Source of the DNA: Chloroflexota bacterium
Lineage (GTDB): Bacteria > Chloroflexota > Anaerolineae > Promineifilales > Promineifilaceae
Assembly: GCA_024223125.1 (NCBI GenBank)
Contig: JAAEOP010000386.1
Span: 1 to 20,175, forward strand
Direction of reading: 5' to 3'
Length of the DNA stretch: 20,175 bases
A program made the position numbers and the translations under genes. Each line of letters begins with the position of its first letter. Position 1 is the first letter of the stretch. This document shows, piece by piece, positions 1-6,756 of this stretch. The notes below the pieces were generated by a model. That model saw only the letters and a list, made by a program, of their open reading frames with translations. It was not told the DNA's origin and did not search any database.

Positions 1-126
1 ATCCTAATTATTCGGCGAGGAGGTCATGTTGTTGATCGGAGGGTACTCAAGTTATCTCCGGTCAGATTGCAGATTATTTCCCTCTTTGGTGTAGCCGTCC
101 AAAATTGTTATTTGGTCGAAGTTTAA
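1..126 (+). CDS. possible 3' end of an unidentified gene (partial)
   Basis: The first reading frame is open from base 1 to a TAA at 124-126, giving 41 residues whose N-terminus lies outside the window. The peptide is mixed polar and hydrophobic, ends ...QNCYLVEV, and I do not recognise it. It lies just upstream of the decayed IS91-type genes on the same strand, so it may be the tail of an earlier transposase or of a host gene into which the element inserted. A stretch this short is open by chance fairly often, so the call rests only on the open frame and is weak. Confidence 0.2.
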   Translation: MLIIRRGGHVVDRRVLKLSPVRLQIISLFGVAVQNCYLVEV

Positions 127-150
127 GGTGCGGAATGTGGGTTAGAAGAC

Positions 151-606
151 ATGCAATTACGCAGTTTTGCCCCCAAGACCCAAGATGCTTACCTGCGCGC
201 CGTGCGCCAATTGGCCGCACATGTCGGCAAGTCCCCAGATCAGGTCAGCGAAGAAGAACTACGGTCTTATTTTCTCTATCTCAAGAATGAGAAAAAGGCA
301 TCGCACAGTGCCTGTACGGTGGCGCTGTGCGGCCTCAAGTTCTTTTTTGAACAGACCTTGCAGCGGGAGTGGCCTGTATTCGACCTGGTGCAGCCACCCA
401 AAGAGAGAAAGCTGCCCGTTGTCCTCAGCCGAGCAGAAGTGCGCCAGATATTAGGTGAGGTGCGCCTGTTTCGCTACCGGGTCTGTTTGTCTACGATAGT
501 TCGGTTGTGCTCACCACAAGTTTATGCTTGTGGGCTGCGGCTGGGTGAGGGAGTACGGCAGCAAGTGGCCGACTTAGCTGACGACCTGGATGAAGCCCCA
601 TGGTGA
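151..606 (+). pseudogene. truncated tyrosine recombinase/integrase of an IS91-like element
   Basis: This reads as a 151-residue protein beginning MQLRSFAPKTQDAYLRAVRQ, a typical SAM-like N-terminal core-binding domain of phage-type tyrosine recombinases. The start of the catalytic domain follows (LSRAEVRQIL, then YACGLRLGEG with the first catalytic Arg). Family members run to roughly 290-300 residues. Here the frame jumps from QVADL straight to a short tail ADDLDEAPW and stops, so the H-x-x-R and Tyr motifs are missing and strand exchange is impossible. A net 24-nt in-frame insertion (499-522) splits the conserved STI-YACGLRL stretch. The stop overlaps the start of the next gene by a few bases (ATGGTGA), as in intact two-gene elements. 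Function lost; identity fairly certain from the motifs. Confidence 0.8.
499..522 (+). repeat. 24-nt in-frame repeat insertion in recombinase remnant
   Basis: The codons at 499-522 encode VRLCSPQV, which interrupts the otherwise conserved tyrosine recombinase string STI|YACGLRL. The core TTCGGTTGTGCTCACCACAA resembles the insertion at 1045-1062 in the neighbouring transposase (shared skeleton TTCGGT..GCTCA..ACA.G). Both insertions add exactly 24 nt relative to the remembered family consensus. The insertion boundary is inferred from that consensus, not from an empty-site sequence. Confidence 0.5.
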
Positions 607-1744
607 CGCTGGCCGACATTATGCGCCAGCATGGTCCTGCTTACCAGCAACAATTTTCCACACAGATGCTTCCCAGCCACCGACAGGCAATGCAGGCGAT
701 TGTCCGCTGTCGCACAGCAGACTTGGGCGGACATGTGTACACCTGTCCTACCTGTGACCATACTGAATATCTCTATCATTCCTGCCGCAACCGGCATTGT
801 CCGCAATGTCAGGGGGATAAAGCGCAACAGTGGTTATCTCGCCAACAGGAGATGTTACTGTCGGCTCTCTATTTTCTGCTCACCTTTACCCTGCCAGCTG
901 AACTGCGGCCGTTGGCTCGCAACTAGCAAAAGCTGTTCTACAATTTGCTTTTTCGGGCTTCAGCGGCCGCTACCCAGGAATTGGCCCAAGACCCCCGTTT
1001 ACTCTCGGCGGCTCAATTGGCATGGTCGGGATTCTCCACATCCTTCGGTAAGCTCAGGACAGGCTCTGGGGACGAGACCTCTCCTATCACCCTCACGTCC
1101 ATTATCTGGTTCCGGCCGGCGCCTGGGATGGGTTTAGGATGATGTGGCGTCCATGTCGATACAAACGGTTCTTTCTTCCGGTCAAAGCGCTCTCGGTCCT
1201 CTTTAGGGCTAAGTTTCGGGATGCTCTCAAACAGTTTGATTGCTTTGACCAAATACCCAAAACGGTGTGGACGAAGGATTGGGTGGTTGATTGTCGGGCG
1301 GTAGGACGAGGTAAACAAGCTCTGAAGTATCTGGCTGCTTATGTTTTTCGGGTGGCTTTTTCTAACTGCCGTCTCGTTTCTTGTACGCAGGATGAAGTGA
1401 CCTTTCGGGTACGGCCGTCGGGATCAAAGCAGTGGAAATTATGTTCACTTGACCCTTTGGAGTTCATTCGTCGCTTCTTGCAGCATGTGTTACCGAAAGG
1501 CTTTGTCAAGGTACGCTACTATGGCTTTTTCAGTTCCGGGCTCCGACGTACCCTGACACAGATTCGAGATTTTCTCACACCCTATTCTGTCTCGACTGTC
1601 CCTAAAAAGGAGCAGGTACAGGGGGAGGGGGCGCAGGAAGATATTGCCACTACACTTGGTTGGCTGCGTTGTCCACTTTGCGGTTAGCCGATGCAGCATA
1701 CCCGCACATTGCCTGGACGCAAACATCGGTGGCAGCCTCCCTGA
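600..1744 (+). pseudogene. IS91-family HUH transposase, broken by a frameshift and three stops
   Basis: The N-terminal part (600-926) carries the zinc-binding module of IS91 transposases: a CPTCDHTEYLYHSCRNRHCP cluster. A TAG at 924-926 interrupts the frame. Coding similarity continues (LFRASAAATQELAQDPRLLS) to about 1012, where a single-base loss shifts the frame. The downstream frame contains IGMVGILH, an inserted repeat with TAA at 1049-1051, then the HUH motif YHPHVHYLVPAGAWDG and the Y2_Tnp region (KALKYLAAYVFRVA, FVKVRYYGFFSSGLRRTLTQ). A second TAG at 1685-1687 is followed in frame by PMQHTRTLPGRKHRWQPP and TGA at 1742-1744, the usual C-terminus. The protein would nick and re-join single strands at the element ends; here it is dead. 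The intact reading can be rebuilt almost completely, so decay is fairly recent. Confidence 0.85.
1041..1065 (+). repeat. short dispersed repeat inserted before the transposase HUH motif
   Basis: The string TTCGGTAAGCTCAGGACAGG (1045-1064) sits between codons for GILH and WGRDLSYHPHVH, where IS91 transposases normally have a single residue. It adds a net 24 nt, stays in frame, but introduces TAA at 1049-1051. Similar TTCGAcAAGCTCAGGACAGGCT-type repeats are common in environmental bacterial genomes and appear in proteins as FGKLRTGSG or FDKLRAG-like inserts. That recognition is from memory. Confidence 0.6.
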
Positions 1745-2007
1745 TAGGCGCTGTCGGGATGCCTGCTTTGGGTTGGCTGGCGGTTGAGGGTCTGAGAATT
1801 CAGCCGCAAAAAAGATGCAAAACGCATTGACTTTGAACCGGCAAAATGAGTACAATAGCTGCCAGTACCAGTCTGGCAGCGATAAAGGTCACACCTGCTG
1901 AAGGCTTAAATTCCAAATTGGCGTTTCGCGTCAGACCGGCTTCGTCCAACAAGGACTATGCGGCGGCTGTGGGTCTGGATATTGAAGGTTTGGCTTGACC
2001 GCGCCGC

Positions 2008-2160
2008 ATGAATCCTGACCGTTCTGTTACTGTCAAAGAGTATGAACCCGACGCGGGCATCATTCTTCTTGCCCCTGACTTGCGTCCATATTTCCCTGAT
2101 TCTGACTCGGTGAACCGTACTCTGCGTTCCCTCATTGCCCTTATTCCTCAAGATAGGTGA
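2008..2160 (+). CDS. hypothetical small protein, 50 residues
   Basis: An ATG at 2008 opens a 50-codon frame ending TGA 2158-2160. The product contains KEYEPDAGIILLAPDLRPYF and then PDSDSVNRTLRSLIALIPQDR. The pattern 'L.PDL..yFPDS.SVN..LR.LI' resembles short conserved proteins of unknown role that I have seen in cyanobacterial and Chloroflexota genomes, some beside mobile or toxin-antitoxin genes; this is recollection, not a search. No ribosome-binding site precedes the ATG, and a TGA in the same frame lies at 1996-1998 just upstream. The real gene may therefore begin at 1846 and be interrupted. Codon choice looks like normal coding sequence. Function unknown. Confidence 0.35.
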   Translation: MNPDRSVTVKEYEPDAGIILLAPDLRPYFPDSDSVNRTLRSLIALIPQDR

Positions 2161-2180
2161 TTCAGTTTCACTGCAATAGT

Positions 2181-2199
2181 CATCGAATGCAATTCGATG
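2181..2199. repeat. 8-bp hairpin CATCGAAT-gca-ATTCGATG
   Basis: Perfect 8-bp inverted repeat with a three-base loop, just after the stop of the small open frame ending at 2160. There is no T-run beside it, so it is not a convincing intrinsic terminator. Confidence 0.5.
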
Positions 2200-2210
2200 C
2201 CTGAGATATG

Positions 2211-2237
2211 AAACGCGCTCAAGCGCGTGAGGCGTTT
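2211..2237. repeat. nested inverted repeat AAACGCGCTCAAGCGCGT
   Basis: ACGCGC (2213-2218) and GCGCGT (2223-2228) form a 6-bp stem with a four-base loop. AAACGC (2211-2216) can alternatively pair with GCGTTT at 2232-2237. It lies in the intergenic scar; function unknown. Confidence 0.4.
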
Positions 2238-2285
2238 ACGTATCAACACTGATAATAAATTGACGGTGATGAAATCGTGGTTGGT

Positions 2286-2344
2286 AATCTCCCGGAGGGT
2301 TGATGCACGAAGGTCGGTTACACGGTAGAAACCTCCGGGAGATT
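2286..2344 (-). terminator. 13-bp inverted repeat downstream of the META lipoprotein gene
   Basis: AATCTCCCGGAGG (2286-2298) is the exact reverse complement of CCTCCGGGAGATT (2332-2344), with 33 nt between. It begins about 11 nt past the stop of the minus-strand lipoprotein gene, a suitable position for transcript-end folding. The loop is long and no U-tract follows, so it may instead be a dispersed inverted repeat. Called as a possible terminator only by position. Confidence 0.3.
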
Positions 2345-2355
2345 TGTGCCCATGC

Positions 2356-4686
2356 TTACTCTTCAACGGGTGTTGAGGAGTGTAATATTAGTTCATCCCC
2401 TTGCAATTCATATACATTGACAACATGCTGTGTTGGGCAGCACATAGGGTCATCGGGGCCAGCCTGGATCATGTCTACCACAATTGTGTTTTGGGTGATG
2501 TCAACACTGTTAGTCTGTACCCGATCTCCTAACAAGATTGTGGCTGTGTTTTCCAATCCCTCATCCCCTAAAGTAAAGACAGCCAGATAGTAAAATGTGC
2601 CGCTGCCACCAGAATCAGCAACTACAACGGCGACCGCAGCAAATTGATCGTTTAACGTACCGACGGCCGCATGGTCGGTCAAGATGATATTCAGCTTTGA
2701 AGCCGATCCTTCGACGATAGTTTCACTGTATTCGCCATTTTCCAGGGTGACTTCGCCAGCGGCCGACATCTCCATCTGGTAGGTTGCGTTTTCCAGAAAG
2801 GTGCGAATTTCAGGATCAACGTAACCAGCTTCCTGGAAGTTAGCTACCAATGAGCCTTCGACCGTTCGCATTTCCATCCGCTCGCCATCTATTTTGTAAG
2901 TGACGGCCGTTTGCAAAGCGGCCAGATATTGGCTCTCCTGTTCCATAATCCCTTCCGGTGTTTCACAGAACATGCGCGTGGAGGCCGCCGGGCCAATGCT
3001 GATGTTTTCATCATCGGCTTCATAGTTGCTGGTGTAATTGTTGCAGCCGGCCGAGCCGGTGAGAGTACCATCTTCGCCAAACACGGCCGTCAACTCCGTC
3101 CCAATAATCACACTAACAACTGCCTGGTTGCCGTTATTATAAGAAATCACATCCCAGGTTGAACCGGCCAGTTTGGCCGGGGTTTCCAACGTGTAAGAAA
3201 CCGCTAAGGCTCCATTATCATCATGTAGTTGCAGGGTGTCGCCCGAAATTTGGTAGGTTACGGCCGATTGCAAAGCTGTCAGATAAGCTGTTTCCATCTG
3301 CATCACATTTTGGGCACAGGCCATCAATGTTGTTGCCAATGGGCCGATGGCAATATTGTTCCCATCCGTCGTGTAGCTGCCATTGTAGCTGTTACAGCCG
3401 CCAAACCCGGACAAGGAATCATCTTCACCGAAGACGGCCGTCAGGCGCATCCCATTGATCACCGACGAAACAGCGTCATTGCCAACATTGTAGGTTGTAA
3501 CTACCCAGGTTCCAGAGGTCAGGCTTACCAAAGGAGCGGCGATATAATCGGCCAGTAAAGAGCCGCCTGCATCCCGAATTTGTAGCCTGTCACCTTCAAT
3601 CCGGTAAGTGGCAGCCTGGAGTAAAGCAGCCAGGTACGCATTTTCTTGCTCCCCGATTTCTGGTGGGCAAGCACGGCGGGTGACAGTCATTTGCTCACTG
3701 ATGGTCAGGTTTTCGCCCTCAACCGTGTAGCTGCTGGTGTAATTGTTGCACCCAGAAGAACCGGACAGCCTGCCATCTTTGCTGAACACGGCCGTAATTT
3801 CCGTACCTTCTACCAGAGAAATAACGCCCCTTTTGCCATTATTGTAACCAATTGCTTGCCACAAAGTGCCGGTAAGAGAAATAGGTTCGCTATCGGTATA
3901 AGTTAACAAAATTGTCTCTTCCTCATCCATCAGGATTAGCTGATCATCTTCTATTTGAAACTGTGTTGCCAGTCTGAGCGTGCCTAGATAAGCTGTTTCC
4001 TGAGCCATTAAAGCTTCCGGTTCACAAAACATTTCTGTACTGCCTATTGGTCCCATGTCGATGTGGTTGCCATCAATCTGGTAAGAACCAAAATAATTAT
4101 TGCAGCCAGCTACCCCGTTCACGCCGCCATCCTGAAAAGCGATTGTGGTTTCGCTGTTTTCTACTAGAGCGTTCCCTTGCATGGATTGTAATACCCAGGA
4201 TGTGCCATTGAGGGGATCGGATTCAGCTGTGTCTACGGCCGTTTCCGTTCCTGTTGTGTCTACCGCTGTCTTACTCACTTCTTCCACCAGCGAATAATTC
4301 AGCGACGAACCATCTGCGGGTGGATTTTCGACTGGTGTTACCAACACTTCCAACTCATATTCATATCCTGGTTCGTAGGTAAAGCCTTCAATCTGATTAT
4401 AGAAATATTGGTACTCGTCGTCGGGATTTTCTTTGACCAGCATACACATTTGCAGGCCGGCGCCGGTACATTCAGCCAGTTCGGGTCCCACATAGAGGGT
4501 GATGATTTCTCCTTCGTCGTCGGTGGGTTCGGTTTGTTCGGGTACGGCCGCTTCTTCACCTTGCCCCGCTGCCTCTTGCCCTTCTGTCTGATTTGTGCCT
4601 GTGACCGGCGTATTGCCACTGCAAGCAGCCAGCAGCAGCGCCAGTATCCCCGTTATGAATATCATCCATTTATAATTTTGTTTCAT
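2356..4686 (-). CDS. surface lipoprotein with DUF4377 and four tandem META domains
   Basis: A 776-residue protein. The N-terminus is a lipoprotein signal, GILALLLAACSG, with the lipid-carrying Cys at about residue 22, so it is expected outside the membrane. An acidic Gly/Glu/Thr linker leads to a DUF4377-type domain at about 61-140 (LYVGPELAECTGAG, FYNQIEGFTYEPGYEYEL, PPADGSSLNYSLVE). Four META (HslJ-like) domains follow at about 159-265, 270-385, 390-500 and 505-620, each with a 'W....' start, a SGxxGCNxYxxSY core and an ExxYLxAL helix. A C-terminal region (about 625-776) of unknown fold resembles repeats seen in other Chloroflexota lipoproteins. META domains are small beta-rich folds known from E. 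coli HslJ; no enzymatic residues are known. GGAG precedes the ATG by about 8 nt. The gene faces away from 4834. Binding or scaffold roles are possible; substrate unknown. Confidence 0.85.
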   Translation of the reverse strand: MKQNYKWMIFITGILALLLAACSGNTPVTGTNQTEGQEAAGQGEEAAVPEQTEPTDDEGEIITLYVGPELAECTGAGLQMCMLVKENPDDEYQYFYNQIEGFTYEPGYEYELEVLVTPVENPPADGSSLNYSLVEEVSKTAVDTTGTETAVDTAESDPLNGTSWVLQSMQGNALVENSETTIAFQDGGVNGVAGCNNYFGSYQIDGNHIDMGPIGSTEMFCEPEALMAQETAYLGTLRLATQFQIEDDQLILMDEEETILLTYTDSEPISLTGTLWQAIGYNNGKRGVISLVEGTEITAVFSKDGRLSGSSGCNNYTSSYTVEGENLTISEQMTVTRRACPPEIGEQENAYLAALLQAATYRIEGDRLQIRDAGGSLLADYIAAPLVSLTSGTWVVTTYNVGNDAVSSVINGMRLTAVFGEDDSLSGFGGCNSYNGSYTTDGNNIAIGPLATTLMACAQNVMQMETAYLTALQSAVTYQISGDTLQLHDDNGALAVSYTLETPAKLAGSTWDVISYNNGNQAVVSVIIGTELTAVFGEDGTLTGSAGCNNYTSNYEADDENISIGPAASTRMFCETPEGIMEQESQYLAALQTAVTYKIDGERMEMRTVEGSLVANFQEAGYVDPEIRTFLENATYQMEMSAAGEVTLENGEYSETIVEGSASKLNIILTDHAAVGTLNDQFAAVAVVVADSGGSGTFYYLAVFTLGDEGLENTATILLGDRVQTNSVDITQNTIVVDMIQAGPDDPMCCPTQHVVNVYELQGDELILHSSTPVEE

Positions 4687-4758
4687 TTCATTGACTCCTT
4701 TTTATTGCCATCAAATAATTGTTCAATGGCTAATTTTGACCTGCTTTCCTCATTCGTA

Positions 4759-4782
4759 AACGGTAAATCTGTTTTTACCGTT
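4759..4782. promoter_or_regulatory. 9-bp inverted repeat in divergent intergenic region (possible operator)
   Basis: AACGGTAAA (4759-4767) and TTTACCGTT (4774-4782) are exact reverse complements separated by six bases. The repeat lies between the divergently oriented lipoprotein gene (start 4686) and the membrane-protein gene (start 4834). The spacing of the half-sites and the position suit a dimeric regulator site, or a leader hairpin of the minus-strand transcript. Confidence 0.4.
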
Positions 4783-4818
4783 CCCTTTCTCATATCTGGC
4801 TCATGAAGATTTTGAGTA

Positions 4819-4824
4819 TATACT
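4819..4824 (+). promoter_or_regulatory. candidate -10 box TATACT, nearly leaderless
   Basis: TATACT ends nine bases before the ATG at 4834, so transcription would begin within a few bases of the start codon. No convincing -35 hexamer is seen 16-18 bases upstream. Only a weak ACAGG (4826-4830) could serve ribosome binding, and that would lie within or before the transcript start. Confidence 0.35.
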
Positions 4825-4833
4825 TACAGGTCG

Positions 4834-5571
4834 ATGTATGAATTTGATCTCTCTACACTTGGTAGTTTTTTGTTCTCACTGTGGCAGTTGGCCGGTGGTG
4901 TTTTGCGGCTTGATCCCCAGACATTTACAGCGGCCGTACAACACCCCGGCGGTACAACATTAGCCCTGGCAATGGTTTTTTTGGCCGGTGTCTCTCTAAC
5001 ATTGGGGCAGAGCGTGGTCTTGTTTGCCAACCAGGTTAGCCGCCGCCGTTTTCTTTTTAGTCTGGCGCTATATGGTTTAGGTTTGGTTCTGGCCACTTTT
5101 ATGGGGGCGGGAATTATTTGGGTTAGCGCGGAATTTCTATTTGGTGGCTCACGGCCGTATACTGATCTCCTGCTTGTGGTTGCTCTAAGTTATACCCCTT
5201 TCCTTTTTGGGTTTTTGATACTGTTGCCTTATTTGGGCAATATTATTGGGCCGCTGCTGCGGGTATGGGCGCTGCTGGCGCTCATTACAGGCGTTATGGT
5301 AATTTACACATTTCCGTTGTGGATGGCGTTGATATGCTGTATTGCCGGTTGGCTGCTTTTGGAATTGATGCTGCGTTTGCCCTGGCTGCGTGACCGGCGG
5401 TTGAAGCAGTGGGCCTGGCATTTAGCGACAGGTACAACACAACCCCGCGAAACTCAGGACATTGTGGATGAGTATGTGGCTCAAGCCAGGGCTGCTCAGG
5501 AGAACACGCCTGCACTGAGCAGCGACAAAAGGTCGCTGGCCGAAGCAGCCGCCCCCGGAGACAAACCATGA
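4834..5571 (+). CDS. multi-pass membrane protein, Yip1-like
   Basis: A 245-residue protein. A short N-terminal stretch (LWQLAGGVLRLDPQTFTAAV) is followed by about five hydrophobic segments: roughly residues 45-65, 72-98, 108-130, 133-155 and 158-178. The C-terminus is hydrophilic and Ala/Gln-rich (PRETQDIVDEYVAQARAAQ) and should be cytoplasmic. The early amphipathic helix, the Pro-containing helices (SYTPFLFGFL) and the size suit bacterial Yip1-domain proteins, a loosely defined membrane family of unknown biochemical role; this assignment is by pattern only. Its stop overlaps the start of the next gene by four bases (ATGA), indicating translational coupling and a shared job with the hydrolase-like protein. 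Start chosen at the first ATG, next to a TATACT -10 box. Confidence 0.7.
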   Translation: MYEFDLSTLGSFLFSLWQLAGGVLRLDPQTFTAAVQHPGGTTLALAMVFLAGVSLTLGQSVVLFANQVSRRRFLFSLALYGLGLVLATFMGAGIIWVSAEFLFGGSRPYTDLLLVVALSYTPFLFGFLILLPYLGNIIGPLLRVWALLALITGVMVIYTFPLWMALICCIAGWLLLELMLRLPWLRDRRLKQWAWHLATGTTQPRETQDIVDEYVAQARAAQENTPALSSDKRSLAEAAAPGDKP

Positions 5572-6584
5572 ACCTGCTGCTGGAACCACTTTTCTGCTTG
5601 CTCATGTTGGGGCTGCTGCTCATTTTTGCGATGGCTCTAACGGCGCCCTTTGAAACATTCCGCTGGTGGTCTGGCTGGGCGGTCGAAAACGCGGACAATG
5701 ATGAAATCGAGTTGGCCGACCCCCAACCTCCCTCGGCTGCCTCTCACTTCATCGTATACCTGACTGCCATTGGCGGTATTTCGGCCACAGATATTTCCGG
5801 CCGTGAGAAACAGTTTTTAGAACGCCTGCAAGCCAAAACACCCCAGGCTGTCATCATCTCTGATGTCTTCCCTTTTTCCGTGACCAATAATCCGCTCAAT
5901 GGGGAACGTCTCATGGGTTGGCTGTGGCAAAAAATACATAACAGTCGTTTACACGGCCGTGCCGGAATCTTTGCTTTTCTTATTTTTGTGCGTAACCTGC
6001 TCCAGGTTGGCGTGTCCAGCGACCCCCGTTACGGGCCGTTGTATAACGTGGGTGTTGCCCACGAGATTGTTGGGAGCCTGCTGCAACACGGTTATACGAT
6101 AGACAGCAGTACACCCATTTCGGTGATGGGTTGGAGCGGCGGCGGTCAAATTGCCGTCGGCGTGGCCCGTTATCTGCACCGTTCTTTGGGCGCGCCCCTC
6201 AATGTGATTTCTATTGGCGGCGTTTTTGCCGATGACCCCGGTTTTGCAGAGATCAACCATCTGCTTCATCTCCAGGGTAGTAAAGACAGTTTCCCCAAAG
6301 TAGGCCAGATTTTGTATCCGGGACGATGGTCGTTTGTGCGCTATTCTGTTTACAATCAGGCTGTGCGAGACGGCCGTGTCACCTTCATCAATCCTGGCCC
6401 CATGCACCACACCGGCCGCAACGATTATTTTGACCATAAAGCCACCTTGCCTGACGGGCAGACTTTTTTAGACAAAACAGTTGAAATCATTGCTACCACT
6501 ATTACAGAAAATGCCTCTAGTAGCTTGTTTGAACAAGAAACACGAAGCCCAGCTCCTAAACTATTTGAAGGCAACAGACATTGA
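5568..6584 (+). CDS. membrane-anchored alpha/beta-hydrolase-like protein with replaced C-terminal tail
   Basis: A 338-residue protein coupled by ATGA overlap to the upstream membrane protein. Residues 5-27 form a membrane anchor (LFCLLMLGLLLIFAMALTAP). The soluble part has an alpha/beta-hydrolase-like layout: FIVYLTAIGG near 62, a helix pair, then ISVMGWSGGGQIAVGVARYL, whose GWSGG is a nucleophile elbow with Ser about 190. GPMHHTGRNDYF (His 280/281) is a plausible catalytic-His region. No acid residue can be assigned by eye. The last 20 or so residues (from about 317, ENASSSLFEQETRSPAP) are read from DNA that in another frame encodes the conserved end of a GxxExxY protein, so the original C-terminus was probably lost. 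Substrate unknown; esterase or lipase-like activity at the membrane surface is an inference. Confidence 0.7.
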   Translation: MNLLLEPLFCLLMLGLLLIFAMALTAPFETFRWWSGWAVENADNDEIELADPQPPSAASHFIVYLTAIGGISATDISGREKQFLERLQAKTPQAVIISDVFPFSVTNNPLNGERLMGWLWQKIHNSRLHGRAGIFAFLIFVRNLLQVGVSSDPRYGPLYNVGVAHEIVGSLLQHGYTIDSSTPISVMGWSGGGQIAVGVARYLHRSLGAPLNVISIGGVFADDPGFAEINHLLHLQGSKDSFPKVGQILYPGRWSFVRYSVYNQAVRDGRVTFINPGPMHHTGRNDYFDHKATLPDGQTFLDKTVEIIATTITENASSSLFEQETRSPAPKLFEGNRH

Positions 6585-6672
6585 AGTTGGCTTATTGCTC
6601 AACTTTGGTCCTGAAGCAAAGTTCAAGCGTAAAGCATTTGCCAATGAACGTAAAAAGCGCCGCATACCATAA
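6517..6672 (+). pseudogene. C-terminal remnant of a GxxExxY (PD-(D/E)XK-like) protein
   Basis: The frame ending TAA/AAA junction at 6672 encodes CLNKKHEAQLLNYLKATDIE and then VGLLLNFGPEAKFKRK, followed by AFANERKKRR. This is the characteristic end of GxxExxY proteins, small proteins with a PD-(D/E)XK nuclease-like fold. The N-terminal GxxExxY motif and active-site region are absent; upstream of about 6517 the DNA belongs to the hydrolase gene in another frame. The following AATCCGCGAAAATTCTGAAAA-like tail is typical of DNA flanking such genes, by recollection. Most likely it arrived as a fragment, or is what remains after a deletion that joined two genes. Confidence 0.75.
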
Positions 6673-6756
6673 AAATAATCCGCGAAAATTCTGAAAATCT
6701 GCATTTATCCGTGTTCCATTTTTTGCTTCTTTTTGGAATTAGTCTTAAGTTTCACC

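Larger units (their letters stand above)
151..1744 (+). mobile_element. decayed IS91-type element (tyrosine recombinase plus HUH transposase)
   Basis: Two adjacent reading frames on the plus strand correspond to the pair often found together in one branch of IS91-like elements: a tyrosine recombinase followed directly by an IS91-type Y2/HUH transposase. The recombinase has lost its catalytic C-terminal half. The transposase carries one frameshift and three in-frame stops. No clear ori/ter ends could be recognised, so the limits given are those of the coding remnants only. The element cannot move itself in this state. Only one ACGGCCGT copy (1411-1418) lies in it, although that motif occurs about every 560 bp elsewhere, which fits DNA that arrived from another host. 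Confidence 0.8.
1745..2355. other. gene-poor scar region between the IS91 remnant and the META lipoprotein
   Basis: About 600 bp with no long gene. It holds an in-frame pair of short open stretches on the plus strand (1846-1998 and 2008-2160), two small hairpins (2181-2199, 2211-2237) and a 13-bp inverted repeat (2286-2344). There is no ACGGCCGT copy. The first short frame (MSTIAASTSLAAIKVTPAEG...) ends at TGA 1996-1998, and the second begins nine bases later in the same frame, so the two could be halves of one broken gene. Confidence 0.5.

Noticed and set aside
522..827. 101-codon minus-strand open frame over the recombinase/transposase junction
   Set aside because: It lies opposite clear IS91-type coding sequence, has no recognisable motif, and is a shadow frame.
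924..1687. TAG codons as possible pyrrolysine or suppressor recoding
   Set aside because: The gene also has a frameshift and a repeat-borne TAA, so ordinary decay explains it; no pyl genes or suppressor tRNA are in view.
5949..6437. 162-codon minus-strand open frame opposite the hydrolase gene
   Set aside because: The plus strand encodes a coherent anchored protein with a nucleophile elbow; the minus frame has no family features or start signals.
6733..6756. Upstream TTG start for the sugar dehydrogenase
   Set aside because: It would add eight residues before the basic start of a lipoprotein signal; the ATG at 6757 gives a normal signal.
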